DNA from: Pseudonocardia endophytica
GTDB taxonomy: Bacteria > Actinomycetota > Actinomycetes > Mycobacteriales > Pseudonocardiaceae
Assembly: GCF_004339565.1 (NCBI RefSeq)
Contig: NZ_SMFZ01000001.1
Location: 2,170,001-2,234,000 of the forward strand
DNA: 64,000 nucleotides
Direction of reading: 5' to 3'
The notes under the pieces were generated by a model. The model did not search any database, had not been told where the DNA came from, and was given only the letters and a program-made list of their open reading frames with translations. Position 1 is the first letter of the stretch; every line of letters starts with the position of its first letter. Of the stretch, positions 38,774 to 47,467 are shown piece by piece. A program made the position numbers and the translations under genes.

Positions 38774-38920
38774 CCGCGCCCCCCGTTCCGACGCGGGACC
38801 CGGCCCGCGGTGATCGTCGCCGGAGACGGTGCCATCCGCGGGCGCGTTCTCACAATCACCACGCCGGGACGCGGTCGCGATCGCGAACCGCGTCCCGGCG
38901 CGAATCCGGTGAAACCGGAC

Positions 38921-40084
38921 CTACCGGAGCAACGCCTCGGCGAGATCGGCCGCCGCCCGCGCGCCACCGGCCGCGCGGGCCCGCTCCTTCTGCTCGGCGC
39001 AGGCCGCGGCGACGTCCGGCGACGAGGCGATCCGGTCGACGCCCGCGCGCAGCGACTCCGGCGTCACGGCCGCGGTGTCCATCCGCTCCCCCACCCCGAG
39101 CGCGACGAGCTGGTCGGCGTTCCCGAACTGGTCGACGGCCTGCGGCACGGCGATCATCGGCACGCCGTGGAACAGGCCCTCCCCGCAGCCACCCATGCCG
39201 GCGTGCGTCACGAAGGCCGACGCGCGGGACAGCACCGCGAACTGCGGCACCCACCGCTCGATCGTGACGTGCTCCGGGACCGGCCCGAGCGCGTCCGGGT
39301 CGACGTGCGCTCCGATCGCGACGACGACCTCCCACCCGGGCTCGCGCATCGCCTCGACGACGGCGCGGAAGAACTCCGGCCGGTCGGTGTAGGCCGAGCC
39401 GAGCGTGACCAGCAGCAGCGGACGATCCGTCGCGGGCCAGGTCTCCTGGTGCGGGCGGTGGTCGAGCACCGGGCCGACGAAGGTGTGGACGCTCCGGTCG
39501 ACCCGGTCGGCGTGCGGCTGCATCGCCTCCGGGATCAGTACGGCGCAGCGCGACGGGTGGTTGAGGAACGCGTGGCTGTCGACGCCGGCCCCGACGTCGT
39601 CGAGCCACCCGTCGAACTCGCGGCGCCACGCGACGCCGTCCGGTTCGTCGAGGAACGACCACGCGCCCGCCATGTCCTCCTCGTAGCCGTCCCAGGCCAC
39701 GATGTGCGGGTAGAGCGCGAGGCTCGGCAGGCCGTGCACCCGGGCGAACGCCTGCCCGGCCCAGCCGGAGCCGTCGTAGAGCACGGCGTCCGGCGGGTCA
39801 CCGGCCAGCGCGTCGGTGATCTGCGGGTACACGCCGCGTGCCTCGTCGGAGAAGATGCGCATCGCCGGGACGCCGGCGTCCGGCCACTGCTCGCCCGCCG
39901 ACTCGTCGGGCACGTCGGAGGCTACGACGAGCGGGGTCGCGCCACTGGACGCGACGACCGGGGCGAACCGTTCCGGGCAGGTGTAGCCGACGCGGTGCCC
40001 GCGGGCGACGAGCTCGGTCATCACCGGCAGGTTCGGGTTGACGTGCCCGTGGGCACCGATCGTGGACATGAGGAAGTGCGCCAC
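38921..40084 (-). CDS. UGT/macrolide-type glycosyltransferase
   Basis: A GT-B glycosyltransferase of 387 residues (GT1, MGT family). The N-terminal acceptor domain starts MAHFLMSTIGAHGHVNPNLP with the conserved catalytic-type His; the donor-binding region has FVTHAGMGGCGEGLFHGVPM near residue 285 and PQAVDQFGNADQLVALGVG. Relatives inactivate macrolides or decorate small molecules; no biosynthetic genes are nearby, so detoxification is more likely than antibiotic assembly. GTG 40084 has GGAG seven bases upstream. It is divergent from the hydrolase at 40242. Confidence 0.87.
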   Translation of the reverse strand: MAHFLMSTIGAHGHVNPNLPVMTELVARGHRVGYTCPERFAPVVASSGATPLVVASDVPDESAGEQWPDAGVPAMRIFSDEARGVYPQITDALAGDPPDAVLYDGSGWAGQAFARVHGLPSLALYPHIVAWDGYEEDMAGAWSFLDEPDGVAWRREFDGWLDDVGAGVDSHAFLNHPSRCAVLIPEAMQPHADRVDRSVHTFVGPVLDHRPHQETWPATDRPLLLVTLGSAYTDRPEFFRAVVEAMREPGWEVVVAIGAHVDPDALGPVPEHVTIERWVPQFAVLSRASAFVTHAGMGGCGEGLFHGVPMIAVPQAVDQFGNADQLVALGVGERMDTAAVTPESLRAGVDRIASSPDVAAACAEQKERARAAGGARAAADLAEALLR

Positions 40085-40241
40085 TGTGGACTCCAGTGTG
40101 CTCGTACGTGATCAGGGCATGGCTGAGCACCCGCGGAGCGGGTGACGGCGAGCCCGGATCAGAGGTAGAGCGGCGTCTGGATCACGACCGGCACGCTAGT
40201 CGGCGCAGGACGGTTGTGCATCCGGATTGCGTCCCACCAGG

Positions 40242-41303
40242 ATGCGCGGCGTGGAACTGATGCCCGGCGTACGCGCGTCGCACGTGGACACCGACCGGAT
40301 CCGGATGCACGTGCTCGAGGCGGGGCCCGACGACGGCGTGCCGGTCGTGCTCGTACACGGCAACCTGTCCACCGGGCGGTTCTACGAGCACCTGATGACG
40401 CGCTTCGGCGACCGCTACCGGGTGATCGCGCCGGACATGCGCTCGTTCGGGCAGAGCGACCCGGCACCGCTGGACGCGACCCGTGGCCTGTCCGACTGGG
40501 CCGACGACATCGACGCGCTCCTGCGTGCGCTCGGCGTCTCGGCGCCGCCGCACCTGGTCGGCTGGTCCACCGCCGGAGCGGCGATCGTCCGCTACGCCGC
40601 GGCGCACCGGGCCGCGTCGCTGACGTTCCTGGACCCGGTGTCCCCCTACGGCTACGGCGCCGTGCACCGCGACGGGCGCCCGGCGTTCGACGACTTCGCG
40701 GGCTCCGGCGCGGGCGGCGCGAACCCGGAGTTCGTGCGCCGCCTGGCCGAGGGCGACGACTCCGACGAGAGCCCGTTCTCCCCGCGCACGGTCATGCGCA
40801 CGACGTACTGGTCGGCGGACTTCCGGCTCCCGCGCGACCGCGAGGACGTGCTCGTCGCGGAGATTCTGCGGACCGTGATCGGCGACGACGGCTACCCCGG
40901 CGACGGCGCGGAGTCCTCGAACTGGCCCGGTTTCGGGCCGGGCACCCGCGGCATCCTCAACGCCCTGTCGCCAAAGTACTGCCGGTGGGACGACGTCGTC
41001 GACCTCGACCCGAAGCCGCCGGTGCTGTGGACGCACGGGACGAACGACCTGGTCGTCGCGGACGGCTCGATGCTGGAGTTCGGGACGCTCGGGCAGGCCG
41101 GACTGGTGCCCGGCTGGCCGGGTGACGACCTGTTCCCGCCACAGCCGATGATCACGCAGATCCGGGACGTGCTGGAGCGTTACGCCGCGGCGGGCGGTCT
41201 GGTGCGCACGGAGATGTTCGACGGCTCCGGGCACGGCCCGCACGTCGACGCGGACGTCCGCTGGCTCGCCGTCTACCTGGACTTCCTGGCCGGCGCGTCG
41301 TGA
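40242..41303 (+). CDS. Alpha/beta hydrolase
   Basis: A protein of 353 residues with a standard hydrolase fold: VVLVHGNLSTGRFYE oxyanion strand near residue 42, APDMRSFGQSD, nucleophile elbow VGWSTAGAAI near residue 108, an inserted cap (ESPFSPRTVMRTTYW), acid Asp in WTHGTNDLVV near 265 and His in GSGHGPHVD near 330. ATG 40242 is preferred; a TTG five codons upstream is possible. The substrate is unknown. It is divergent from the glycosyltransferase gene over about 157 bp. Confidence 0.82.
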   Translation: MRGVELMPGVRASHVDTDRIRMHVLEAGPDDGVPVVLVHGNLSTGRFYEHLMTRFGDRYRVIAPDMRSFGQSDPAPLDATRGLSDWADDIDALLRALGVSAPPHLVGWSTAGAAIVRYAAAHRAASLTFLDPVSPYGYGAVHRDGRPAFDDFAGSGAGGANPEFVRRLAEGDDSDESPFSPRTVMRTTYWSADFRLPRDREDVLVAEILRTVIGDDGYPGDGAESSNWPGFGPGTRGILNALSPKYCRWDDVVDLDPKPPVLWTHGTNDLVVADGSMLEFGTLGQAGLVPGWPGDDLFPPQPMITQIRDVLERYAAAGGLVRTEMFDGSGHGPHVDADVRWLAVYLDFLAGAS

Positions 41304-41430
41304 CGGGGCCCGGCCCCGGGGCCCCGGCCGCGACGTGGGCCGCCCGCCGGGTCCGGCCGTGCGCTCCTCCGTCCGGGTGAGATCGGCCGGGCGACCGTCG
41401 GAACGCCCGTCCCCGGGTCGATGACCGGAC

Positions 41431-41955
41431 GTGAACCAGCTCGGACAGGTCCGGCCCGACCCGGGTCCCGCCCTGCTCGCGCTCTACGACGAGGCACTCC
41501 CGCAGGTCTTCGGCTACCTGCTCGCCCGCTGCGGCTCGCGGGCCACGGCCGAGGACCTGACGGCGGACTCGTTCCTCGCCGCGGTGCGGGCGTGCCGGGG
41601 TGACCCGCCGCCGTCGCCGACGGTCGGCTGGCTGATCGGGATCGCCCGACACAAGCTCGTCGACCACTGGCGGGCGGCCGAGCGCGAACGGCGGGCCCTG
41701 ACCGCCGTCGGCGAACCGGAACCGGACGACCCGTGGGACGTCGAGCTCGACGTCCTGCTCGCCCACGAGGTGCTCGCGCAGCTGACGCCGATCCACCGCG
41801 CGGCGCTGACGCTGCGCTACCTCGACGGGATGGCGGTGCCGGACGTCGCGGACCACCTGGGCCGCACCGTGCACGCCACCGAGGCGCTGCTCGTCCGCGC
41901 CAGAGCGGCGTTCCGCCGCGACTACCCCTGCTCCCGGGAAGGAGACCGGCCGTGA
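41431..41955 (+). CDS. ECF-family RNA polymerase sigma factor
   Basis: A sigma factor of 174 residues with region 2 (QVFGYLLARCGSRATAEDLT near residue 26, then VGWLIGIARHKLVDHWR) and region 4 (LAQLTPIHRAALTLRYLDGM near 117, VPDVADHLGRTVHATEAL). The start is GTG 41431. It overlaps the next gene as GTGA. No anti-sigma factor with a membrane helix or zinc motif is encoded beside it; the coupled partner is a VOC protein, which is unusual. Confidence 0.9.
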   Translation: MNQLGQVRPDPGPALLALYDEALPQVFGYLLARCGSRATAEDLTADSFLAAVRACRGDPPPSPTVGWLIGIARHKLVDHWRAAERERRALTAVGEPEPDDPWDVELDVLLAHEVLAQLTPIHRAALTLRYLDGMAVPDVADHLGRTVHATEALLVRARAAFRRDYPCSREGDRP

Positions 41956-42839
41956 GCACCCCGCCCGACCCGCTGGACGCGCTGCGCGAGCCGGTCCGTC
42001 CGGTCACGCCCGATCCCGCGTTCGCCGCCCGCCTGCGCGAGCGCGTCGAAGCCCTGGTGCTCGACCCGTCACTGCCGATCGAGGAGGAACCCATGTCCGA
42101 CACCACGACCACCGACAGCACCGTCCGCCTGCGACCCGGCGACCTGTCCTACACGTCCGTCTGGACCGCCGACGCCGACGCCGCGGCCCGCTTCTACTCC
42201 GCCGTGCTCGGCTGGGAGACCCGGAGCGACCACGGTGGACGCGGCCACCGCGTCACGAACCTGCGCACCGGCATGGGTATCTACGGCGGCCAGTCGCCGA
42301 CGCTGTTCTTCGCCGCCGTCGTCGACGACGTGGACGCCGCCGTCGAGCGTGTGCGCGCGGCGGGCGGGACGGCGGGCGAGCCGACCGAGGAGCCGTACGG
42401 GCGGATCGCGGACTGCCGCGACGACCAGGGGCTCGCGTTCGCGGTGCACGAGCCGCCGCCCGGCGCCACGTCGGCGGCCCCGTCGGACATGGGCCACCCC
42501 GGCGAGCTGGCCTACGTGGCCATCCACGTCCCGGACACCGACCGGGCCCGCGCGTTCTACGGCTCGGTGCTCGGGTGGGGGTTCAGCCCGGCCCGCTTCC
42601 CGGGCAACTTCAGTGTCGAGGTCGGAGGAGGCTCGCCGCGCCCGACGATGATCGGGGTCGGGCAGCACGACGGTGAGCCCGCCGTCGTCCCGATGTTCGC
42701 CGTCCGGGACATCCACGCGGCCCGGGACGCCGCGCGCGCCGCGGGCGGCACCTGCACCGAGCCCTCCGCAGCCGGCTACGCGACGTCCTGCGACGGCACC
42801 GACGACCAGGGCGGACAGTTCTACCTGGGCCAGTTCTGA
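41952..42839 (+). CDS. Two-domain VOC (glyoxalase-like) protein with N-terminal extension
   Basis: A protein of 295 residues if read from GTG 41952. Residues 1-47 (DALREPVRPVTPDPAFAARL then RVEALVLDPSL) form an amphipathic tail, followed by two VOC domains: SYTSVWTADADAAARFYSAV near residue 62 and AYVAIHVPDTDRARAFYGSV near residue 188. Each ends with a D-D-Q-G motif strand. The coupled GTGA start argues for the long form; ATG 42092 with GAGGAGG upstream would give only the VOC part, so both may be made. A small-molecule-sensing partner of the sigma factor is conceivable. Confidence 0.8.
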   Translation: MSTPPDPLDALREPVRPVTPDPAFAARLRERVEALVLDPSLPIEEEPMSDTTTTDSTVRLRPGDLSYTSVWTADADAAARFYSAVLGWETRSDHGGRGHRVTNLRTGMGIYGGQSPTLFFAAVVDDVDAAVERVRAAGGTAGEPTEEPYGRIADCRDDQGLAFAVHEPPPGATSAAPSDMGHPGELAYVAIHVPDTDRARAFYGSVLGWGFSPARFPGNFSVEVGGGSPRPTMIGVGQHDGEPAVVPMFAVRDIHAARDAARAAGGTCTEPSAAGYATSCDGTDDQGGQFYLGQF

Positions 42840-42865
42840 CCCACCGGGTCTGCGAGGATCGGGCC

Positions 42866-43624
42866 GTGGCCCACCTGAGGTGCGACTTCGTCGCCGACTC
42901 GCTCGGACTGGCGACGTCGATGACGGTGCTGCTGCCGCAGCCGTCGCGGACGAGGATCGGCGTCGAGGGAGCGGCCGGTGACGACCCGCCTCCGGTGCTC
43001 TACCTGCTGCACGGTCTGTCCGACGACGACACGGCCTGGTCCCGCAACACGTCGATCGAGCGCTACGCCGAGCAGCTCGGCCTGGCCGTCGTCATGCCCC
43101 AGGTGCACCGCAGCTTCTACACCGACGAGGCATACGGCGGGAACTACCGGACGTTCCTCACCGAGGAGCTGCCGGACGTCGTGCACCGGTTCCTCCGGGT
43201 CACGACGGAGCCGGCGCGCACGTTCGTCGCCGGCCTGTCGATGGGCGGCTACGGCGCGCTCGGCTGGGCACTGTCCGAACCGGACCGTTTCGCGGCGGCC
43301 GCGAGCCTGTCCGGCGCGCTCGACGTCCCGGACTGGGCCCGCGGACCCGGCCGCGGCGAGGACCCGCGGATCTGGGAGCGGATCTTCGACGGCGCCGAGC
43401 CGCTCGACGTGTTCGGGTTGCTGTCCGATGTCGACCCGGCGACCGCACCGGCGCTCTACGTCTGCTGCGGTGCGGGCGACCCGCTGCTCGACGGCAGCAC
43501 CCGCTTCGCCGCCGCGGCGGCGGAGCGCGGTCTGGACGTCACGTCGTCGTTCACCGCGGGCGTGCACGAGTGGGGCTACTGGGACGCGCGGATCCGCAAC
43601 GTCCTGGCGTGGCTCCCGCTCTGA
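42866..43624 (+). CDS. Esterase D/antigen 85-like hydrolase
   Basis: A cytosolic alpha/beta hydrolase of 252 residues in the putative esterase family (EstA/FrsA, S-formylglutathione hydrolase-like). LYLLHGLSDDDTAWSRN is near residue 48, nucleophile elbow FVAGLSMGGYGALGW near 118, Asp in CCGAGDPLLDG and His in AGVHEWGYWD near the end. No signal peptide is present, so it is not a secreted mycolyltransferase. The start is GTG 42866. Its end abuts the truncated SDR remnant, which may mark a deletion joint. Confidence 0.85.
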   Translation: MAHLRCDFVADSLGLATSMTVLLPQPSRTRIGVEGAAGDDPPPVLYLLHGLSDDDTAWSRNTSIERYAEQLGLAVVMPQVHRSFYTDEAYGGNYRTFLTEELPDVVHRFLRVTTEPARTFVAGLSMGGYGALGWALSEPDRFAAAASLSGALDVPDWARGPGRGEDPRIWERIFDGAEPLDVFGLLSDVDPATAPALYVCCGAGDPLLDGSTRFAAAAAERGLDVTSSFTAGVHEWGYWDARIRNVLAWLPL

Positions 43625-43638
43625 CTCACCACGGGACG

Positions 43639-43728
43639 GCGCCGGCCGCGCTCGGCCAGCCGCCGCGCCGTCGTGAAACCCAGTCCCTTGTTCGCCCCGG
43701 TCACCAGGGCGATCGTCGTGTCGGCCAT
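43639..43728 (-). pseudogene. N-terminal remnant of a short-chain dehydrogenase
   Basis: From ATG 43728 the minus strand reads a perfect SDR start, MADTTIALVTGANKGLGF with the TGxxxGxG cofactor loop, through TTARRLAERGR, and then changes into the antisense of the esterase end and stops at 43576. Only about 30 of some 240 residues remain. It is divergent from an XRE regulator, and SDR plus MmyB-like XRE regulator is a common actinobacterial pair, so the body of the SDR gene was probably lost by deletion. Confidence 0.75.
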
Positions 43729-43829
43729 GGACCCACCGTCACCCTCGGCACCGGATCCGGCCAGGCACCGCCCAGCAGGGGACCCGCGGTACCAGGATGC
43801 GACGGCGATCCCGGCGCACACTGGACGCC

Positions 43830-44693
43830 ATGGACCGCACCGAGCTGGGGACGATGCTGCGGACGTGGCGGGAGCGGGTCCGGCCCGGTGACGTCGGCCT
43901 GCCCGCCGGCACCCGCCGCCGGACGCCGGGCCTGCGCCGCGAGGAGGTCGCGCAGCTGGCCGGGATGAGCGTCGACTACCTGTCCCGCCTGGAGCAGGGC
44001 CGCGGGCCGCACCCGTCGGACGCCGTGCTGTCCGCGCTGGCCAGGGCGTTGCGGTTGGAGGATCCCGAGCGCGACCACCTGTTCCACCTGGCGGGCGTCG
44101 CCCCGCCGGCGCCGGGCCGGATCTCGCGCACCGTCCGGCCCAGCGTGCTCCGGCTGATCGACCGGTTCGCCGACCTGCCCGCGATGCTGATCAACGCGCG
44201 CACCGACGTACTGGCCTGGAACCCGATGGCCGCCGCGCTGTTCGGCGACTTCTCCGCCGTGCCGACCGAGCGCCGCAACGTCGCGCGCGACCGGTTCCTG
44301 CACGGCACCGCCCGGCACGTCCCGTCGTCGGAGGAGGACCGGCTGCGGCTGGGCCGGGCGATGGTCGCGGACCTGCGGTCGGCCACCGCCCGTTACCCGG
44401 ACGACGCCGAGCTCGGCCGGTTGGTCGACGACCTGTGCGCGGGCAGCGCGGAGTTCGCCGGGTTCTGGGAGGAGCGCGAGCTCGTCGACCACCACGACGA
44501 CCGCAAGACGTTCGCGCACCCGGAGCTCGGGCAGATCACGCTGGACTGCGACGCGCTGCACGTGTTCGCCGACGACCAGATCCTGCTCGTCTACTCCGCG
44601 ACGCCGGGCAGCCCGGACGCCGAGTCCCTCGCGTTCCTGCGGGTCCTCGGCACCCAGGACCTCTCCGTCCAACGGTCACCCGGAATACCCTAG
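43830..44693 (+). CDS. XRE-family regulator (MmyB-like)
   Basis: A protein of 287 residues with an N-terminal helix-turn-helix (RTPGLRREEVAQLAGMSVDY, residues about 31-50) and a PAS-like C-terminal ligand domain of the MmyB type (NARTDVLAWNPMAAALFGDF near residue 130, FWEERELVDHHDDRKTFAHP near 220). Such proteins usually control the adjacent divergent SDR gene, which here is only a remnant, so this may be an orphan regulator. ATG 43830 starts at the conserved MDRTELG. Its last codons overlap a CsoR-like operator for the next gene. Confidence 0.87.
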   Translation: MDRTELGTMLRTWRERVRPGDVGLPAGTRRRTPGLRREEVAQLAGMSVDYLSRLEQGRGPHPSDAVLSALARALRLEDPERDHLFHLAGVAPPAPGRISRTVRPSVLRLIDRFADLPAMLINARTDVLAWNPMAAALFGDFSAVPTERRNVARDRFLHGTARHVPSSEEDRLRLGRAMVADLRSATARYPDDAELGRLVDDLCAGSAEFAGFWEERELVDHHDDRKTFAHPELGQITLDCDALHVFADDQILLVYSATPGSPDAESLAFLRVLGTQDLSVQRSPGIP

Positions 44694-44701
44694 GGGGGTA
44701 T
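44685..44701. promoter_or_regulatory. CsoR-like copper operator
   Basis: ATACCC, TAGGG, GGGTAT is a perfect 6+6 inverted repeat with the G/C-tract pattern of CsoR operators. It begins in the last codons of the XRE gene, whose TAG stop is in the spacer, and ends 46 bases before the P-type ATPase start. No csoR gene is in the window. Confidence 0.7.
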
Positions 44702-44747
44702 ACCGGTTGGCGCCGGAGTACGTTCCGGCACGACGACGGAGGACCCC

Positions 44748-46838
44748 ATGACGGCAGCACGTGACGAGCACTCCGGGCACGGGGACCACGCGGGCCACGG
44801 CGACCACGCCGCGCAGTTCCGGGACCGCTTCTGGTGGACGCTCGCGCTGTCCGTCCCGGTCGTCGTGTTCTCCCCGATGGTCGGGCACCTGCTCGGGTAC
44901 ATGCCGCCGTCCTGGTCCACGTGGATCCCGCCGGTGCTCGGGACGGTCGTGTTCGCCTGGGGCGGCCGGCCGTTCCTGACCGGCGCGGTCTCCGAGGTGC
45001 GCGCGCGGCGGCCCGGGATGATGCTGCTGATCGGGCTCGCGATCACGGTCGCGTTCGTGGCGGGCGCGCTGTCCTCCCTCGGCATCGCCGGTCCGTCGCT
45101 GGACTTCTGGTGGGAGCTCGCGCTCCTCGTCGTGATCATGCTGCTCGGGCACTGGCTGGAGATGCGCGCGCTCGGCCAGGCGTCCGGCGCGCTCGACGCG
45201 CTGGCCCGGCTGCTGCCGGACACGGCCGACCGGATCTCGCCCTCCGGCGACGTCGCGACCGTCCCGCTCGCCGAGCTGGCCGAGGAGGACCTGGTTCTCG
45301 TCCGGTCCGGCGCGCGCGTCCCGGCGGACGGCACCGTCGTCGACGGGTCCGCCGAGGTCGACGAGTCGATGATCACCGGCGAGTCCCGTCCGGTCGGGCG
45401 CACGGTCGGCGACCGGGTCGTCGCCGGCACGGTGGCCACCGACTCCGCGCTGCGCGTGCGTGTCACGGCCGTCGGCGAGGGCACCGCACTGGCCGGGATC
45501 CGGAGGCTCGTCGAGCAGGCGCAGGAGTCGCGGTCCCGCGCGCAGGCGCTCGCCGACCGGGCCGCTGCACTGCTGTTCTGGTTCGCGACGGGCGTCGGTG
45601 CGGTGACGTTCGTCGTGTGGGCCCTGCTCGGCGACCTGGTCAACGCCGTGGAACGGACGGTCACGGTGCTCGTGATCGCCTGCCCGCACGCGCTCGGCCT
45701 GGCCATCCCCCTGGTCATCGCGATCTCGACGGCCCGCGCCGCCCGCACCGGCATCCTCGTCACCGACCGTCTGGCGCTGGAACGCATGCGCACCGTGGAC
45801 ACCGTGCTGTTCGACAAGACCGGCACGCTGACCACCGGGTCCCCCGCCGTCGTCGGGACCGCCGGTGCGCCGGACACGCTCGCGCTGGCCGCCGCCGTCG
45901 AGGGGGACAGCGAGCACCCGCTGGCGCGCGCCGTCGTCGCAGCGGCGTCCGATGTGGAGGTTCCGACCGCGACCGGGTTCCGCTCGCTCACCGGGCGTGG
46001 CGTTCAGGCCATGGTCGACGACCGACCGGTCGCCGTCGGTGGCCCTGCACTCCTGCGCGAGCTGGGCGCGACGGTCCCGCCCGCGATCGCCACCGACGCG
46101 GACCGCTGGAGCGCGGACGGGTCCACCGTGCTCTACGTCGTCACCGGGCGGGCCGCCGGCGGGGCGGGCAGCGGACGCGGCGGCGAGGTGGTCGGTGCAC
46201 TCGCGCTGGCCGACGCCGTGCGCCCGGAGTCGCGCGCCGCCGTCGACGCGCTGCACGCCAGGGGCGTCCGGGCCGTGATGCTCACCGGCGACGCCCGCCC
46301 GGTCGCCGAGGCCGTCGCCGGCGGGGTCGGCGTGGACGAGGTGTTCGCCGAGGTCCTGCCCGCCGACAAGGACGACGCCGTCCGTCGCCTGCAGGAGCGC
46401 GGCGCGACCGTCGCGATGGTCGGCGACGGCGTGAACGACGCGCCCGCGCTGGCCCGCGCCGACGTCGGCATCGCGATCGGAGCGGGCACCGACGTGGCGA
46501 TCTCCTCGGCGGGCGTCGTGCTCGCCTCGGACGACCCGCGAGCCGTGCTGTCGGTGATCGAGCTGTCCCGCGCCGGGTACCGGAAGATGCGCCAGAACCT
46601 CTGGTGGGCCGCCGGCTACAACCTGGCCGCCGTCCCGCTCGCCGCCGGGATCCTGGCCCCGATCGGCTTCGTCCTCCCGATGGCCGTCGGCGCCGTGCTG
46701 ATGAGCCTGTCCACGATCGTCGTCGCCGCGAACGCCCAACTCCTGCGGCGCGTGCAGCTGAGCCCGGACGACCTGGCGCCGGCGACGGGCTCGCCCGCCA
46801 CCCCCGCCCCCGCGGACACGGCCCCGGCGTCTCGCTGA
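44748..46838 (+). CDS. P1B-type copper-exporting ATPase (CopB-like)
   Basis: A heavy-metal pump of 696 residues. The N-terminus is His-rich (SGHGDHAGHGDHAAQF) instead of a CxxC domain. Motifs are ITGES near residue 210, the membrane metal site CPHALG near 312, phosphorylated Asp in DKTGTLTTG near 353, SEHPLARA and GDGVNDAPALA near 565. CPH with a His-rich tail is the CopB subclass. The CsoR-like operator directly upstream supports copper control. Eight membrane helices are expected. Transport of Cu(II) or Ag(I) rather than Cu(I) is possible. Confidence 0.92.
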   Translation: MTAARDEHSGHGDHAGHGDHAAQFRDRFWWTLALSVPVVVFSPMVGHLLGYMPPSWSTWIPPVLGTVVFAWGGRPFLTGAVSEVRARRPGMMLLIGLAITVAFVAGALSSLGIAGPSLDFWWELALLVVIMLLGHWLEMRALGQASGALDALARLLPDTADRISPSGDVATVPLAELAEEDLVLVRSGARVPADGTVVDGSAEVDESMITGESRPVGRTVGDRVVAGTVATDSALRVRVTAVGEGTALAGIRRLVEQAQESRSRAQALADRAAALLFWFATGVGAVTFVVWALLGDLVNAVERTVTVLVIACPHALGLAIPLVIAISTARAARTGILVTDRLALERMRTVDTVLFDKTGTLTTGSPAVVGTAGAPDTLALAAAVEGDSEHPLARAVVAAASDVEVPTATGFRSLTGRGVQAMVDDRPVAVGGPALLRELGATVPPAIATDADRWSADGSTVLYVVTGRAAGGAGSGRGGEVVGALALADAVRPESRAAVDALHARGVRAVMLTGDARPVAEAVAGGVGVDEVFAEVLPADKDDAVRRLQERGATVAMVGDGVNDAPALARADVGIAIGAGTDVAISSAGVVLASDDPRAVLSVIELSRAGYRKMRQNLWWAAGYNLAAVPLAAGILAPIGFVLPMAVGAVLMSLSTIVVAANAQLLRRVQLSPDDLAPATGSPATPAPADTAPASR

Positions 46839-47029
46839 CCCCACCCGACGTCCACCGACTCGGCGACCCGCCCGATCCGATCACGCCCCGATCGAGAGTG
46901 ACGTCACGGCGGCGCGAACCGCCACGACGTGCCGACCGATCCCCTGCTCGGATCGAGCGTGACGTTCCGGTCGCCTCGGCGGGTTCTGGCGGTCGACGCC
47001 GTCGGGAGTCGGCGGGCCGGCCGGGCGAC
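46839..47029. other. Intergenic stretch with repeated GATCGAG-type segments
   Basis: No gene is seen. Two related segments, GATCGAGAGTGACGTCACGG near 46889 and GATCGAGCGTGACGTTCCGG near 46952, each precede a small GC-rich hairpin; a weaker third version (GATCGAGCGATCACGTTCCG) is near 47401. They look like degraded copies of an intergenic repeat. Confidence 0.45.
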
Positions 47030-47269
47030 CTACCCTGCCGGGGCGTCGTCCGGGCGGCGCGGGGACGGGAGGGTCACGCCCGGCAGGCGGGGACGGTCCG
47101 ACAACCGGCTCTGCGGGGCCACGCCCTCCGGCCACCAGTCGCGCGGGTCGAGGCGCACGTGTCGGTCGAGGGAGAACAGCACGACCTGGTCGGCCCCCGG
47201 TCGGTGCGGATGCCGGATGTGCGCCCGCACCCAGCCCGTCGACCGCCAGTGCCCTCCGATCCGGACCAT
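47030..47269 (-). CDS. Small basic hypothetical protein
   Basis: A protein of 79 residues rich in Arg, His, Pro and Trp (MVRIGGHWRSTGWVRAHIRH, then a middle with RLDPRDWWPEGV and a Pro-rich tail). The case for a real gene is the ribosome site: GGGAGGTGGGC right before ATG 47269. The opening resembles short proteins annotated as hypothetical in related actinobacteria with a WVRxHxR motif, but I cannot name a family. It is convergent with the P-type ATPase gene. Confidence 0.5.
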   Translation of the reverse strand: MVRIGGHWRSTGWVRAHIRHPHRPGADQVVLFSLDRHVRLDPRDWWPEGVAPQSRLSDRPRLPGVTLPSPRRPDDAPAG

Positions 47270-47467
47270 GCCCACCTCCCTCCTACCAGGAAAGCACGAC
47301 CCTCCGACGATCACGGACCGTTCACCGACGCGGACGCCGCGTTGACCTCCGAGCCGAGCCATGATCGTTGCTGGTCACCGGTCCGTAGTCACCATTCGCC
47401 GATCGAGCGATCACGTTCCGCCATGTGCGGTCGCGAGCACCCGGATCGGCCTAGTTCACTTGCACAC

